A stretch of 64,000 bases of DNA, taken from the NCBI GenBank assembly GCA_965262565.1, contig CBDHFQ010000005.1, positions 1-64,000 on the forward strand, written 5' to 3'. Positions 52,956 to 62,638 of this stretch are shown here, in pieces. How positions within the stretch are numbered: position 1 is the stretch's first letter; every line of letters begins with the position of its first letter. Source of the stretch: CBDHFQ01 sp965262565 (GTDB taxonomy: Bacteria > Bacteroidota > Bacteroidia > J057). The translations under genes were made by a program, and so were the position numbers. The notes under the pieces were generated by a model, which was given only the letters and a program-made list of their open reading frames with translations, was not told the origin of the DNA and made no database searches.

Positions 52956-54317
52956 ATGGATGAAAAAGACGCATTCAACATTTTTGTGGTAGAAGATGAC
53001 GATTGGTACAGAGAATTATTAGGATACAACTTAGAACTGAATCCCGATTACAATGTCTCAAAGTTTGAAAATGCTGGTGAATGCTTAAAAAATATAAATG
53101 AAAATCCCGATGTCATCACATTGGATTATCGCCTCCCGGATATGGATGGCATTGAAGCGTTAAAGCAAATAAAGGATTATAATCCCGATATAGAGGTCAT
53201 TGTTATCTCAGAGCAAGATAATATTGAAACGGCAGTAGGGTTGCTAAAGATGGGAGCTTACGATTATCTGGTCAAAGAAAAGGATATTAGAGATCGCTTA
53301 TTGAACGTAGTTAATAATATTAGGAAAAATAGATCCTTAAAATCACAAATTAATACGCTCAAAAAGGAAATAGCCCAAAAATATGATTTTTCTACCTCCA
53401 TCATAGGGCAAAGTCCTGCTATTAAGAAGGTGTTTAATTTGATAGAAAAAGCCATACACAACAATATCACTGTTACCATTACTGGAGAAACCGGGACAGG
53501 GAAAGAATTGGTGGCCAAGGCCATTCACTTTAACTCTACCAGGTCTTCGTACCCTTTTGTTCCAGTGAATATGGCTGCTATCCCAAATGATCTAATAGAA
53601 AGTGAGTTGTTCGGACATGAGAAAGGGGCATTTACCGGAGCTAATCATCGTAGGATAGGTAAATTTGAAGAAGCCCATAAAGGCACCTTGTTTCTGGATG
53701 AAATAGGGGAAATGGATATCACTTTCCAAGCCAAACTACTTAGAGCATTACAAGAGAAAGAAATTATCCGCATTGGCAGTAACAAAATTGTAAAAGTAGA
53801 TTGCAGAATAATAGTAGCAACTAACAGAAATTTGTTGGAAGAGGTTAAAAATGGGAATTTTAGGGAAGATCTTTATTATCGGCTTTTCGGATTACCTATA
53901 GAACTTCCACCTTTAAGAGATAGAGGAAAAGACATTATTATTTTAGCTAAGTACTTCATTTCCAATTTTTGTCGGGAAAATGGAATGACAGAATTAACAC
54001 TTTCTGCCGCTGCACAAAAAAAATTGCTTTCATATCCATATCCTGGAAATATTCGCGAGTTAAAATCTATTGTGGAATTAGCAGCAGTTATGGCGAATGA
54101 AAATGAGATTGATAAGGACATTATCACATTTAGTACGTATGATCCATTACCTGATGCTTTGTCAAAGGAAATGACCTTGAAACAATATACTCATAGAATA
54201 ATTGATATATATCTTAAGAAATACGATCACAACATAAAATTAGTAGCGGAAAAACTGGATATTGGCCAATCTACTATTTACAGGATGATTAAAGAGATGA
54301 AAGATAACACAGAGTAA
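52956..54317 (+). CDS. sigma-54-dependent response regulator (NtrC family)
   Basis: 453 aa. The receiver domain (1-120) has FVVEDDDWYRE, the phospho-acceptor Asp in ITLDYRLPDMDG, VISEQDN and Lys in YLVKEKD. The AAA+ domain (about 145-375) has Walker A GETGTGKE, the sigma-54 contact loop GAFTGA, and Walker B FLDEIGEMD. A Fis-type helix-turn-helix ends it (IKLVAEKLDIGQSTIYRMIK). It activates sigma-54 promoters after phosphorylation. No histidine kinase gene is adjacent, so its partner is unlinked; the hybrid and orphan kinases in this window are candidates only by presence. Confidence 0.95.
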   Translation: MDEKDAFNIFVVEDDDWYRELLGYNLELNPDYNVSKFENAGECLKNINENPDVITLDYRLPDMDGIEALKQIKDYNPDIEVIVISEQDNIETAVGLLKMGAYDYLVKEKDIRDRLLNVVNNIRKNRSLKSQINTLKKEIAQKYDFSTSIIGQSPAIKKVFNLIEKAIHNNITVTITGETGTGKELVAKAIHFNSTRSSYPFVPVNMAAIPNDLIESELFGHEKGAFTGANHRRIGKFEEAHKGTLFLDEIGEMDITFQAKLLRALQEKEIIRIGSNKIVKVDCRIIVATNRNLLEEVKNGNFREDLYYRLFGLPIELPPLRDRGKDIIILAKYFISNFCRENGMTELTLSAAAQKKLLSYPYPGNIRELKSIVELAAVMANENEIDKDIITFSTYDPLPDALSKEMTLKQYTHRIIDIYLKKYDHNIKLVAEKLDIGQSTIYRMIKEMKDNTE

Positions 54318-54549
54318 CTCCACTATTTAATCAATCCACATAAAATACACGCTATCAAACACTTACAAAAAAAATTATATTTTTTCATTTTGATTATTCT
54401 ATTTTTTTAAATGCCAAAAATAGAATAATGATTCGATTAAAATGAATTAAGTAAATAATTTTCACTATTTTTAGAGAGCATTAAATTTATTTCCATCTAT
54501 TGGAATGGTATTTGAGCTTTTTTTCGAGAGACCAGTGAAATCCACTATA

Positions 54550-55434
54550 ATGAGATACGTAATTATCACTTTACTAATAGGTATATTGCTCAGCTGTGAA
54601 AGTAGTGATGTTAAGAGGCTAAAACAAAAGTACAAAACTCTTTCTGAGGAAAAACTTAGACAGGATTCATTATTAAACGAATTCATGTTGGCTTTTGAAC
54701 ATATTGAAGAAAACCTCAGGATTATTAAAGAACGAGAAAATATCATCGCACTAAAAGCTGATGATCCCGATTTTTATCTAACGGGAGAAGAGCGCATATT
54801 ACGAGATATAAAAATGATTAGTGATCTCTTATTGGAGAATAAAGAAATTATTGAAGATTTGGATTCCAGATGGAGTCAGGTTAATCAACAAAATGCCATT
54901 CTTCAGGATGTAGTATCAAAATTAACCTCTCAATTAGAGGAAAATGATAAAAGGATTTCTGATCTGACATCTAGTTTATCCGTCAAAGACGAAGAATTAG
55001 CTACATTAACGAAAAGAAACGATGAGTTAATGAAAGCACAAGCAAACTTAATGGATGAAATTGCTACCAATAAATTACACATAGCCGAAAAGGATAATTT
55101 ATTAAATAAAAATGAAGAAGAAATATCCTTTCTCAAGACACAGGTGAGTTCTGCCTACTTTATTACTGGTGATCGTAAGCGATTAAAAGCAAAAAATATT
55201 ATAGCCGGAAATCAAAAGTTGGGCTATAATTTTGACCTTTCCCAGTTTGTCAAAATAAATGTGGATGAGGTTAATTTTATTCCCGTTGCTAAAAAGAAAG
55301 CTAAACTACTTACCAGACATCCTAAAGAGTCATATGTATTTCACGAGAAAAACAATCGCATTGAAAATATTGAAATTGTAGATGCGAAAAAGTTCTGGGA
55401 AGTTTCTAAGTATTTGGTCGTACTTACCAACTAA
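54550..55434 (+). CDS. coiled-coil lipoprotein
   Basis: I chose the ATG at 54550 (MRYVIITLLIGILLSCESS, 294 aa). It opens a lipoprotein signal with the lipid-accepting C16 in LLSC; the longer frame starts in non-conserved sequence. A coiled coil fills about residues 25-200. The C-terminal 90 residues form a beta-rich domain with YFITGDRKRLKAKNIIAG, LSQFVKINVDEVNFIPVAKK and FWEVSKYLVVLTN. That C-terminal pattern recurs in Bacteroidota lipoproteins of the group some pipelines call Cbp1-like; the collagen-binding claim is not supported here. It is probably on the inner leaflet of the outer membrane, facing the periplasm. It follows the NtrC-type gene. Confidence 0.75.
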   Translation: MRYVIITLLIGILLSCESSDVKRLKQKYKTLSEEKLRQDSLLNEFMLAFEHIEENLRIIKERENIIALKADDPDFYLTGEERILRDIKMISDLLLENKEIIEDLDSRWSQVNQQNAILQDVVSKLTSQLEENDKRISDLTSSLSVKDEELATLTKRNDELMKAQANLMDEIATNKLHIAEKDNLLNKNEEEISFLKTQVSSAYFITGDRKRLKAKNIIAGNQKLGYNFDLSQFVKINVDEVNFIPVAKKKAKLLTRHPKESYVFHEKNNRIENIEIVDAKKFWEVSKYLVVLTN

Positions 55435-55974
55435 AGATTCCTTCCATTGATTTTAAGCAATTGACTTCCTTCATGCCAAAATATACATTCACATAAGTCT
55501 GGAATTTTAAGCAGCTTTGTCAATAATCAGGCAATAACATATTTTTTCAACTACGTACAACTTTCAACTCATCAAAAAAGAATATCTTTAAATAATACTT
55601 GAATTAAGCGGTGGTGATGAGAAAAGTCGATCACTAGAATCTTTAACTGACATAGATACAAGCTCACTGTTAAATGATGAATGCAATTCATGAGGATACA
55701 TCCCTAGAAGAAATTCAATATTAGGTACTGATTGCCCCAAATTAATTTTGTTTATGAACGACTTTCTAATCAAATCAGCGAAATATAATATCCCTCCACC
55801 TAACTTAGCCCTACCTGATTGAATCAGGGAATAATCTTAAGGAGATCTTTTCAAATAGTAATAATTAAGACATACTTAAAGGGAAAAAATTTTAAGTTTG
55901 GGAGCTAAATGTTGATAATTTTCTTTTAGCAGGAATTGATATCCAGCGATGAACTCGCTTAATGACAATTGTAT
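55435..55974. other. gene-free stretch upstream of transketolase
   Basis: 540 AT-rich bases. A reverse frame of 61 codons (55588-55773) has no family features. I see no terminator for the lipoprotein gene, no clear promoter boxes and no RNA signature. Confidence 0.45.
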
Positions 55975-58035
55975 ATGAATCCTATTACCTCAGATCAAAC
56001 AAACCTAAGTTCACTTGCCGCTAATAATATTAGAGTATTAGCTGCCGCTATGGTAGAACAAGCTAATTCTGGTCACCCTGGTGGCCCTATGGGAGGAGCA
56101 GATTTTATTTCTATTCTTTTTGCTGAATACCTAATCTTCGACCCAGAGGATATGCACTGGCCCAATAGAGATCGATTCTTCCTAGATCCGGGTCATTTAT
56201 CTGCTATGTTATATTCATCTCTTTCATTGATGGGATATTTCTCCATGGACGATCTTAAGCAATTTCGTCAGTGGGGAAGCATTACACCAGGTCATCCAGA
56301 GATTGATGTAGAAAGAGGTATTGAAAACACCTCAGGACCTTTAGGACAGGGGCATTCTTTTGGAATTGGGGCTGCAATTGCCGAACGCTTTTTAGCGCAC
56401 AGATTTGGGGAGTGGATGTCTCACAAAACGTATTTGTATATTTCAGACGGGGGAATACAGGAGGAGGTATCTCAGGGAGTAGGTAGAACTGCAGGATATC
56501 TCGGTCTGGGAAATGTGATTATGTTCTATGATGCGAATAATGTGCAGCTTTCTTCTATGGTTGATGAGGTAATGGAAGAGGATACAGCTAAGAAATACGA
56601 ATCCTGGGGATGGCATGTTCAAACGATCGAAGGCAACAATCATGAGGAAATTCGCAAAGCATTAGACACGGCAATAGAAGAAACAGAACGGCCTTCTTTA
56701 ATTGTAGGGAAGACCATCATGGGAAAAGGAGCTGTAAATGAAGAGGGAGAAAAAATGGAAGGGCTGGTTTCAACTCATGGAAAACCATTAAGTAAAGCAG
56801 GTGTCTCATTTGAAAGAACCGTAAGTAACCTGGGAGGGGATGCTGAGAATCCTTTCCAAATTTTTCCTGAAGTGAAAGCTTATTATGAAGAGGTAATTGG
56901 AAAGAAAAAGCAAACGGCTAAAGAAAAGAAAGCTATTCAGGCAGCATGGGAAAAGGCTCATCCAGAGTTAGCCGAAAAGTGGAAAAAGTTTTTTTCTGAT
57001 ACTCCTCCGATCATAGACTATAGTGCGATCAAGCAAACGAAAGATAAAGCTACTCGCGACGGCTCAGGAACCATGCTTTCACATTTTGCTGATCACGTAG
57101 AAAATATGATCGTATCTTCTGCTGATCTTTCTGATAGCGACAGAACTGAAAAGTTTTTAAAGAAGACTACTTCCTTTAAAAAGGGAGATTTTTCGGGTTC
57201 TTTTCTCCAAGCGGGGGTATCGGAACTCAGTATGGCAGCTATGTGTACGGGCATGGCCTTACATGGAGGAGTAATTCCGGTGTGTGGTACCTTCTTTGTT
57301 TTCTCGGACTTTATGAAACCCACTCTAAGACTAGCAGGATTAATGAAGCAAGCAGTCATCTTTGTATGGACTCATGATGCTTTCAGAGTAGGAGAAGATG
57401 GCCCGACACATCAACCTGTAGAACAAGAAGCTCAAATTAGGCTATTGGAAAAGCTACAAAATCATGAAGGACAAAACAGTTTTCTCGTACTGAGGCCTGC
57501 TGATGTAGATGAGACTACAGTAGCCTGGAAAATGGCATTGGAAAATAAAGAAACTCCTACTGGACTTATTCTCTCTCGTCAGGGAATTAAAAGTTTACCA
57601 GTTAAAGAAGGATCCACCAGATTTCAGGATGCTCTCCAAGCCGAACGAGGAGCTTATGTGGTTCAGGATGTAGAAAATCCTGATATCATTTTTGTAGCAA
57701 ATGGCTCTGAAGTTGCTACTTTGATCGATGGTGCTGAAAAATTAAGATCTGAGAAAGGGTTAAGAATTAAAGTGGTATCCGCTATTTCAGAGGGATTATT
57801 TAGATCACAAGACAAAGCTTATCAGGAAGTAGTATTACCTTCGAATATTCCTACTTTAGGTATGACGGCAGGATTACCCGTTACTCTTGCAGGATTAGTA
57901 GGACCTAAAGGTAAGGTGATCGGTTTAAATCATTTTGGATATTCGGCTCCCTATAAAGTGTTGGACGAAAAGTTAGGCTACACAGCTGAAAATGTATTCA
58001 ATGAAGCCATTTCTTATCTAGAGGAATTCAAATAG
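55975..58035 (+). CDS. tkt: transketolase
   Basis: Full-length transketolase, 686 aa from the ATG at 55975 (a TTG two codons earlier also fits the frame). It uses thiamine diphosphate to move two-carbon units in the pentose phosphate pathway. Signatures: SGHPGGPMGGADFISILFAE, MHWPNRDRFFLDPGH, NTSGPLGQGHSFGIGAAIAE, YISDGGIQEEVSQGVGR, a ThDP/Mg-binding DANNVQLSS, and the pyrimidine-domain VWTHDAFRVGEDGPTHQPVEQ. The C-terminal domain ends GLNHFGYSAPYKVLDEKLGY. A strong terminator lies just downstream. It works with the transaldolase-family enzyme encoded at 43.5 kb. Confidence 0.96.
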   Translation: MNPITSDQTNLSSLAANNIRVLAAAMVEQANSGHPGGPMGGADFISILFAEYLIFDPEDMHWPNRDRFFLDPGHLSAMLYSSLSLMGYFSMDDLKQFRQWGSITPGHPEIDVERGIENTSGPLGQGHSFGIGAAIAERFLAHRFGEWMSHKTYLYISDGGIQEEVSQGVGRTAGYLGLGNVIMFYDANNVQLSSMVDEVMEEDTAKKYESWGWHVQTIEGNNHEEIRKALDTAIEETERPSLIVGKTIMGKGAVNEEGEKMEGLVSTHGKPLSKAGVSFERTVSNLGGDAENPFQIFPEVKAYYEEVIGKKKQTAKEKKAIQAAWEKAHPELAEKWKKFFSDTPPIIDYSAIKQTKDKATRDGSGTMLSHFADHVENMIVSSADLSDSDRTEKFLKKTTSFKKGDFSGSFLQAGVSELSMAAMCTGMALHGGVIPVCGTFFVFSDFMKPTLRLAGLMKQAVIFVWTHDAFRVGEDGPTHQPVEQEAQIRLLEKLQNHEGQNSFLVLRPADVDETTVAWKMALENKETPTGLILSRQGIKSLPVKEGSTRFQDALQAERGAYVVQDVENPDIIFVANGSEVATLIDGAEKLRSEKGLRIKVVSAISEGLFRSQDKAYQEVVLPSNIPTLGMTAGLPVTLAGLVGPKGKVIGLNHFGYSAPYKVLDEKLGYTAENVFNEAISYLEEFK

Positions 58036-58106
58036 AAGATATTTACTTAGATATGTGTCTCTGTTTTGAGGGGTTGCCTCCTTCTTTATCCGATGTAAGA
58101 CATAAT

Positions 58107-58145
58107 AGGTATCTGAAATATATCGCTTTTCAGATACCTTTTTTT
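58107..58145 (+). terminator. rho-independent terminator of transketolase
   Basis: A perfect 12-base stem (AGGTATCTGAAA against TTTCAGATACCT) around a 9-base loop, directly followed by T6. It lies 71 bases after the transketolase stop and separates it from the lipoprotein gene. Confidence 0.93.
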
Positions 58146-58165
58146 ATCTTAGTAAAAAAATTGCG

Positions 58166-59194
58166 ATGCGGATTTTAGAAATCTTATCATTGGGCTTCCT
58201 TATATTCCTTTTGGCATGCCAATCTGGCCAGCAAACTAATCCTTCTTATGATGATTCTCAGCCCACGCAATCTCCAGATGTTAGCAGGACAACTGCAGTA
58301 AAGAATACACCTTCCCGCCCGCTTGATCAGATCGAAAGTGAACTAATTGAGTCTACTCAAACAATAGTACCTGTTTCAACTGCCATTGAAGAAAATGACA
58401 ATGTTCCTGAAGGGATGATTTATGTTCCAGGGGGATCTACAGACATTGGATCTGCTACAGGACTTCCCAGAGAACAACCTGTCTACAATACTGTTTTCCA
58501 GCCCTTTTACATGGATAAAACCCCAGTCACCGTTGCGCAATTCAGAACTTTTGTAGAAGCTACAGGATACATTACCCAAGCTGAAGGATTCGGAGATGCA
58601 GTGGTCTTTGATCTCGATAAAAGAGAATGGGAACTTAGGCCTGGAGCTAATTGGAAACAACCTCTGGGGCCTAATTTTGAACCTGCCAAAGATGATCATC
58701 CCGTAACTCAAGTTTCTTTCAATGATGCCATAGCTTACTGTGAATGGGCAGATAAACGACTTCCTACAGAAGCCGAATGGGAGCATGCTGCAAGAAATGC
58801 ATCGAATTCTCGTAATAGATATAGCTGGGGCGAAGAAATAACAGATCATAATGGTTATAAAGCCAACATTTGGCAAGGAACATTTCCTGCCATCAATACC
58901 GGTGAGGATGGATACCTCTTTACTTGTCCTGTAGGTACATTCGGTGAAACTAGTTTAGGATTATCAGATATAAGTGGAAATGTTTGGGAATGGTGTCAGG
59001 ATTGGTATTTACCTTATGGATCAGACCAAAAAGGATATGAACCTAATGCGGAAAGTGAGAAAGTGATGCGAGGTGGTTCTTTCATGTGTGATCCTAATTA
59101 TTGCCATGGATATAGAGTTTCTGGAAGATCTGGTTCTACTCCTGAAACTGGTTTATTCCACACAGGCTTTCGATGCGTAAAAGATGTTAAATAA
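58166..59194 (+). CDS. formylglycine-generating enzyme family lipoprotein
   Basis: 342 aa. A lipoprotein signal ends in LLACQS with C18. After a Thr/Ser/Pro-rich linker, the FGE-sulfatase domain begins at about 80 (GMIYVPGGSTDIGS) and has PVTQVSFNDAIAYCEWADKR, LPTEAEWEHAARN and GNVWEWCQDWY. Near the end, RGGSFMCDPNYCHGYR holds C308 and C313 with the same five-residue spacing as the two active-site cysteines of genuine FGE. This suggests true formylglycine formation on sulfatase cysteines rather than a non-catalytic relative. It starts an operon with two glycosyltransferases and a flippase; no sulfatase gene is in the window. Confidence 0.88.
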   Translation: MRILEILSLGFLIFLLACQSGQQTNPSYDDSQPTQSPDVSRTTAVKNTPSRPLDQIESELIESTQTIVPVSTAIEENDNVPEGMIYVPGGSTDIGSATGLPREQPVYNTVFQPFYMDKTPVTVAQFRTFVEATGYITQAEGFGDAVVFDLDKREWELRPGANWKQPLGPNFEPAKDDHPVTQVSFNDAIAYCEWADKRLPTEAEWEHAARNASNSRNRYSWGEEITDHNGYKANIWQGTFPAINTGEDGYLFTCPVGTFGETSLGLSDISGNVWEWCQDWYLPYGSDQKGYEPNAESEKVMRGGSFMCDPNYCHGYRVSGRSGSTPETGLFHTGFRCVKDVK

Positions 59195-59197
59195 CAT

Positions 59198-60811
59198 ATG
59201 CCCAAATTTTTATACATCTTTTGTTTTGGTCTCTGTATAGTAGTTTATCTTCTCAATGTAGGAATGGGTGCTATCACTATGGATGAACCTACCAGAGCAT
59301 TGGTAGCCATGGAAATGATTTACTCAGGAAATGTTATCACTCCTACTATTTTTGGCGAATTTTATTATAATAAGCCTCCATTTTATAATTGGATTCTTTC
59401 TATTTTTTTTATTGGCACAAATAATTACTCCGAATTAATCCTTCGTCTTCCGGCAGTTATTCCTCTTTTCTTTTTCACACTCACCATTTTTTTCCACACT
59501 AAGAAATATCTCACATGGGAAATAGCTGCTATGGCTGCTATCATGTTTATTAGCCACGGAAGAATGCTATTTACTTCCTCCATGGTAGGCCACATAGATA
59601 TTTTTTATTCCTGGCTCACTTACCTTTCTTTTATCATCGTATTTGAACTATCAAGAAAACAACAATGGGTTCTTCTATTTATTCTCACCTACCTTATCAC
59701 GGGAATAACTTTTTTATGTAAAGGGCTGCCATCCCTTGTCTTTCAGGCGATTACTCTATTAAGTTGGTTTATATATCAGCGCAAGTTCCGATTACTTCTT
59801 TCCTGGAAACACTTTCTTGGCATAGGTGTCCTTGCTACTATATTGTTTTCCTATTTCTATGCTTATCACCAATACAATTCTATTTGGACATATGTTGAAA
59901 CTTTGTGGCACGAGTCAAGTAAACGAACTCCTTTAGAAAAGTCTTTGCTGGATAGTTTTATACATCTCTTTAGCTTTCCTTTTGAAGTACTAGGCCACAT
60001 ACTACCATGGTCCATCCTTATATTATTTACCTTTTCTACACATATCTGGAATGTATGGCGTAACAATAATTTTCTCGTATTTTGCCTTCTTATTTTTTGT
60101 GCCAATGTGGTTCCCTACTGGCTCTCTCCTGACACTCATCCCAGATATCTCTTTATGTTGTTCCCTTTCCTGTTCATTCTTCTTTCTCATGCATACTTTT
60201 CTCAAGCCCCTGGTATGAAGAAACGCTCAATATTTATTCATATCTTCTTTATTTGTATCAGTATACTGTTATGCCTGGGTATCTTGGTTATTCCCTTTCT
60301 CCCTGACTTTAGAGATCACGAATTACTTGCCAATATTCAACAATTAGAAATTCTCAATACATTTCCCTATCTATGGCCTAAAGTCATTTTCTTACTTATA
60401 GTTATGGGAGTTACTACCTATTTCTTAATTAAACTTCCCAACCTTAAACTTATCCTTTTTGCCATCATGCTTATGTGGTTTAGGCTGGTGTTTGATTGGT
60501 TCGTAATCCCCCATAGGGCAAAAACGGGTAAAATTGCCCAATATCGCGAAAATGGTATATATGTAGCTCGGTTGACAGAAGGAACTCCCTTGTATATTTA
60601 CGGAGACTATACCTTCAATCACGATATGACTTACTATATTAGCAGAGAAAGAAGGGAAATTTTACGTAAAACGAATAAGATTGACACAGATGCTTTTTAC
60701 ATTTGTAACAAATCTCAATTACAAAAGGCCTCTTATAAGCTTTTTCATGCGTTTGAAATAAAATATGGTCGTACACCTGTGTTTTTAGTTAAATTTTTAA
60801 AGGAGCAATAG
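59198..60811 (+). CDS. ArnT-like glycosyltransferase (GT83/PMT family membrane protein)
   Basis: 537 aa, about 12 membrane helices. The first outer loop carries the catalytic acidic pair and following motif: MDEPTRALVAMEM and YYNKPPFYNW, as in ArnT and related polyprenol-phosphate-sugar glycosyltransferases. The C-terminal ~100 residues form a soluble domain. These enzymes take a sugar from undecaprenyl phosphate in the periplasm and transfer it to lipid A, protein or another glycan. The acceptor here is unknown. It starts 3 bases after the FGE-like gene and overlaps the GT2 gene by one base, so it belongs to the operon. Confidence 0.88.
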   Translation: MPKFLYIFCFGLCIVVYLLNVGMGAITMDEPTRALVAMEMIYSGNVITPTIFGEFYYNKPPFYNWILSIFFIGTNNYSELILRLPAVIPLFFFTLTIFFHTKKYLTWEIAAMAAIMFISHGRMLFTSSMVGHIDIFYSWLTYLSFIIVFELSRKQQWVLLFILTYLITGITFLCKGLPSLVFQAITLLSWFIYQRKFRLLLSWKHFLGIGVLATILFSYFYAYHQYNSIWTYVETLWHESSKRTPLEKSLLDSFIHLFSFPFEVLGHILPWSILILFTFSTHIWNVWRNNNFLVFCLLIFCANVVPYWLSPDTHPRYLFMLFPFLFILLSHAYFSQAPGMKKRSIFIHIFFICISILLCLGILVIPFLPDFRDHELLANIQQLEILNTFPYLWPKVIFLLIVMGVTTYFLIKLPNLKLILFAIMLMWFRLVFDWFVIPHRAKTGKIAQYRENGIYVARLTEGTPLYIYGDYTFNHDMTYYISRERREILRKTNKIDTDAFYICNKSQLQKASYKLFHAFEIKYGRTPVFLVKFLKEQ

Positions 60812-61767
60812 TGTATAAATTATCTCTGGTTATTACATTACTGAATGAGGAAGAAAATATCGAACCGCTATTGAAGGAAATTCGTGCGGCCTTAACGAAT
60901 ATTGATTATGAGGTGATTCTGGTAGATGATGGAAGTACGGACCAAACAGTAAAGAACATAAAACGATACGCAGATAGTCGTGTAAAGCTCATAGAACTTA
61001 GACAAAATTACGGCCAAAGTACAGCGATGGCTGCCGGAATAGATTATAGTCAAGGAGAATATATTGTTCTTTTAGATGGAGATCTCCAGAATGATCCTGC
61101 AGATATACCAGGTATGTTGGAGATGATTGAGAATAGCGATTGGGATGTGATCGCAGGAAACAGAGCAAACAGGAAGGATGGTTTTGTGTTGAGAAAATTG
61201 CCTAGTAAAATCGCTAATCGACTAATTAGAAGACTCACCGGAGTGTATATAAAAGATTATGGATGCACCTTAAAAATTTTCAAAAGAGAAATAGCTAAGA
61301 ATCTTGGATTATACGGAGAGCTACATCGCTTTATTCCCGTATTAGCTAAACTTCAGGGAGCGAGAATCACACAAATTGATGTCCACCATCGAGCTCGCCA
61401 ATTCGGAAAGTCTAAATATGGTATAAACCGCACATTTAAAGTAGTCAGTGACCTCCTCTTAATCCTGTTTTTTCAAAAATATCTTTCCAGACCCATGCAT
61501 ATATTTGGATTTGGTGGCATTCTCATATTCTTGATCGGAGTCTTGATCAACTTCTACCTGTTGGGACTGAAAATTATGGGTCAAGATATCTGGGGTCGCC
61601 CTGTTCTTATATTAGCCATGATGCTCACCCTTGGCGGAATACAACTGATTACCGTTGGATTTATCGCCGAAATTATGATGCGAACTTATTACGAATCCCA
61701 AAATAAAAAGGCTTATCAAGTCAGAGAAATCTTCGTCGGCAAAGAACCGGATAGGCAAATTCACTAA
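60811..61767 (+). CDS. glycosyltransferase family 2 (ArnC/DPM1-like)
   Basis: 318 aa, GTG start overlapping the upstream stop by one base (TAGTG). The GT-A fold shows LSLVITLLNEEENIEPLLKE, VILVDDGSTDQTV and the DxD-like VLLDGDLQNDP, then the family's IAGNRANRKD and RQFGKSKYGINRTFKVVSD. Two C-terminal membrane helices follow (about 235-290). Such enzymes load a sugar onto undecaprenyl phosphate at the cytoplasmic face, the substrate of an ArnT-like enzyme after flipping. The neighbouring gene order supports this pathway. Sugar identity is unknown. Confidence 0.92.
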   Translation: MYKLSLVITLLNEEENIEPLLKEIRAALTNIDYEVILVDDGSTDQTVKNIKRYADSRVKLIELRQNYGQSTAMAAGIDYSQGEYIVLLDGDLQNDPADIPGMLEMIENSDWDVIAGNRANRKDGFVLRKLPSKIANRLIRRLTGVYIKDYGCTLKIFKREIAKNLGLYGELHRFIPVLAKLQGARITQIDVHHRARQFGKSKYGINRTFKVVSDLLLILFFQKYLSRPMHIFGFGGILIFLIGVLINFYLLGLKIMGQDIWGRPVLILAMMLTLGGIQLITVGFIAEIMMRTYYESQNKKAYQVREIFVGKEPDRQIH

Positions 61768-61786
61768 ACTCTTCCTCAAAATTATA

Positions 61787-62632
61787 GTGAGCCTCGGGGC
61801 TATCTACCTTGTTCTGCAAAAAATTGACTTTTCCACTACCTTATCACTCATGGGAAAGGTCAATATTTATTGGCTATTGATTTCCTGTTTTTGGCTAAGT
61901 CTTTCCAAATTTATTGCAGCTGTCAGGCTTCACTATTTTTTAAGAGTTAAGGCTATTGAAATTGATTCATTTACAAATATTAGATTGTATTGGGCAGGAT
62001 TATTCTACAACTTATTCTTGCCAGGAGGTATTGGTGGGGATGGGTATAAGATGTATTGGTTCTATAAACAATTTGAAACTCCTGTAAAAGATTCTTTTTG
62101 GGCAATTTTTCTAGATAGAGTAAATGGACTTACAGCTTTGTTCTTTCTTACTATGTTAGGAGCTTATCTACTTCCTTTCCCTTTTCCATATAAAAATTTC
62201 ATCCTCATTAGTATACTCCTCCTTTGTTATCCTGTATATGCGATAGTAAAATACTATTTTTTCAATCCGTTTTTCCCTTACATCTTCAGAAGCTCACTTT
62301 ATTCCTTTTCTATTCAGCTTTCCCAATTGATAGGTGTTTATTGCATTTTACTGGGATTAGGGGCCAATACTAATACATTGACCTACCTAATTATATTTTT
62401 GATTTCGTCCGTTATTTCCGCTTTACCTATTTCCATTGGAGGAATAGGAGTAAGAGAGTTTGTATTTGCCTACGGAGCTGATACACTGGGAGTAGCACAG
62501 GATGTATCTGTAGCTACCAGCTTACTATTCTATATCACCTCTCTGCTTGTTTCTTTTCCCGGAATTTATTTTGCTATTTTTCCTGAAAAAATAATGCCTT
62601 CATCGACGATTCCTTCTTCCAACCCTCCATAG
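61787..62632 (+). CDS. lysylphosphatidylglycerol synthase-type flippase (UPF0104)
   Basis: 281 aa from a GTG, though the frame is open upstream (GKFTKLFLKIIV) and the true start may overlap the GT2 gene. Seven or eight helices, with NLFLPGGIGGDGYKMYW in the first half and PISIGGIGVREFVFAYGADT near the end, which are the YbhN/AglD/LPG-synthase transmembrane-region signatures. Such proteins are suspected lipid or lipid-linked sugar flippases. Here it would move the polyprenol-linked sugar made by the GT2 enzyme to the ArnT-like enzyme. It is the last gene of the operon. Confidence 0.85.
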   Translation: MSLGAIYLVLQKIDFSTTLSLMGKVNIYWLLISCFWLSLSKFIAAVRLHYFLRVKAIEIDSFTNIRLYWAGLFYNLFLPGGIGGDGYKMYWFYKQFETPVKDSFWAIFLDRVNGLTALFFLTMLGAYLLPFPFPYKNFILISILLLCYPVYAIVKYYFFNPFFPYIFRSSLYSFSIQLSQLIGVYCILLGLGANTNTLTYLIIFLISSVISALPISIGGIGVREFVFAYGADTLGVAQDVSVATSLLFYITSLLVSFPGIYFAIFPEKIMPSSTIPSSNPP

Positions 62633-62638
62633 ACTTAT

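Noticed and set aside
55588..55773. 61-codon reverse frame in the gap before transketolase
   Set aside because: No family features, no promoter or ribosome signal, and composition like the surrounding non-coding DNA.
58376..58876. 166-codon reverse frame opposite the FGE-like gene
   Set aside because: The sense strand has all FGE motifs; the antisense frame has none and overlaps entirely.
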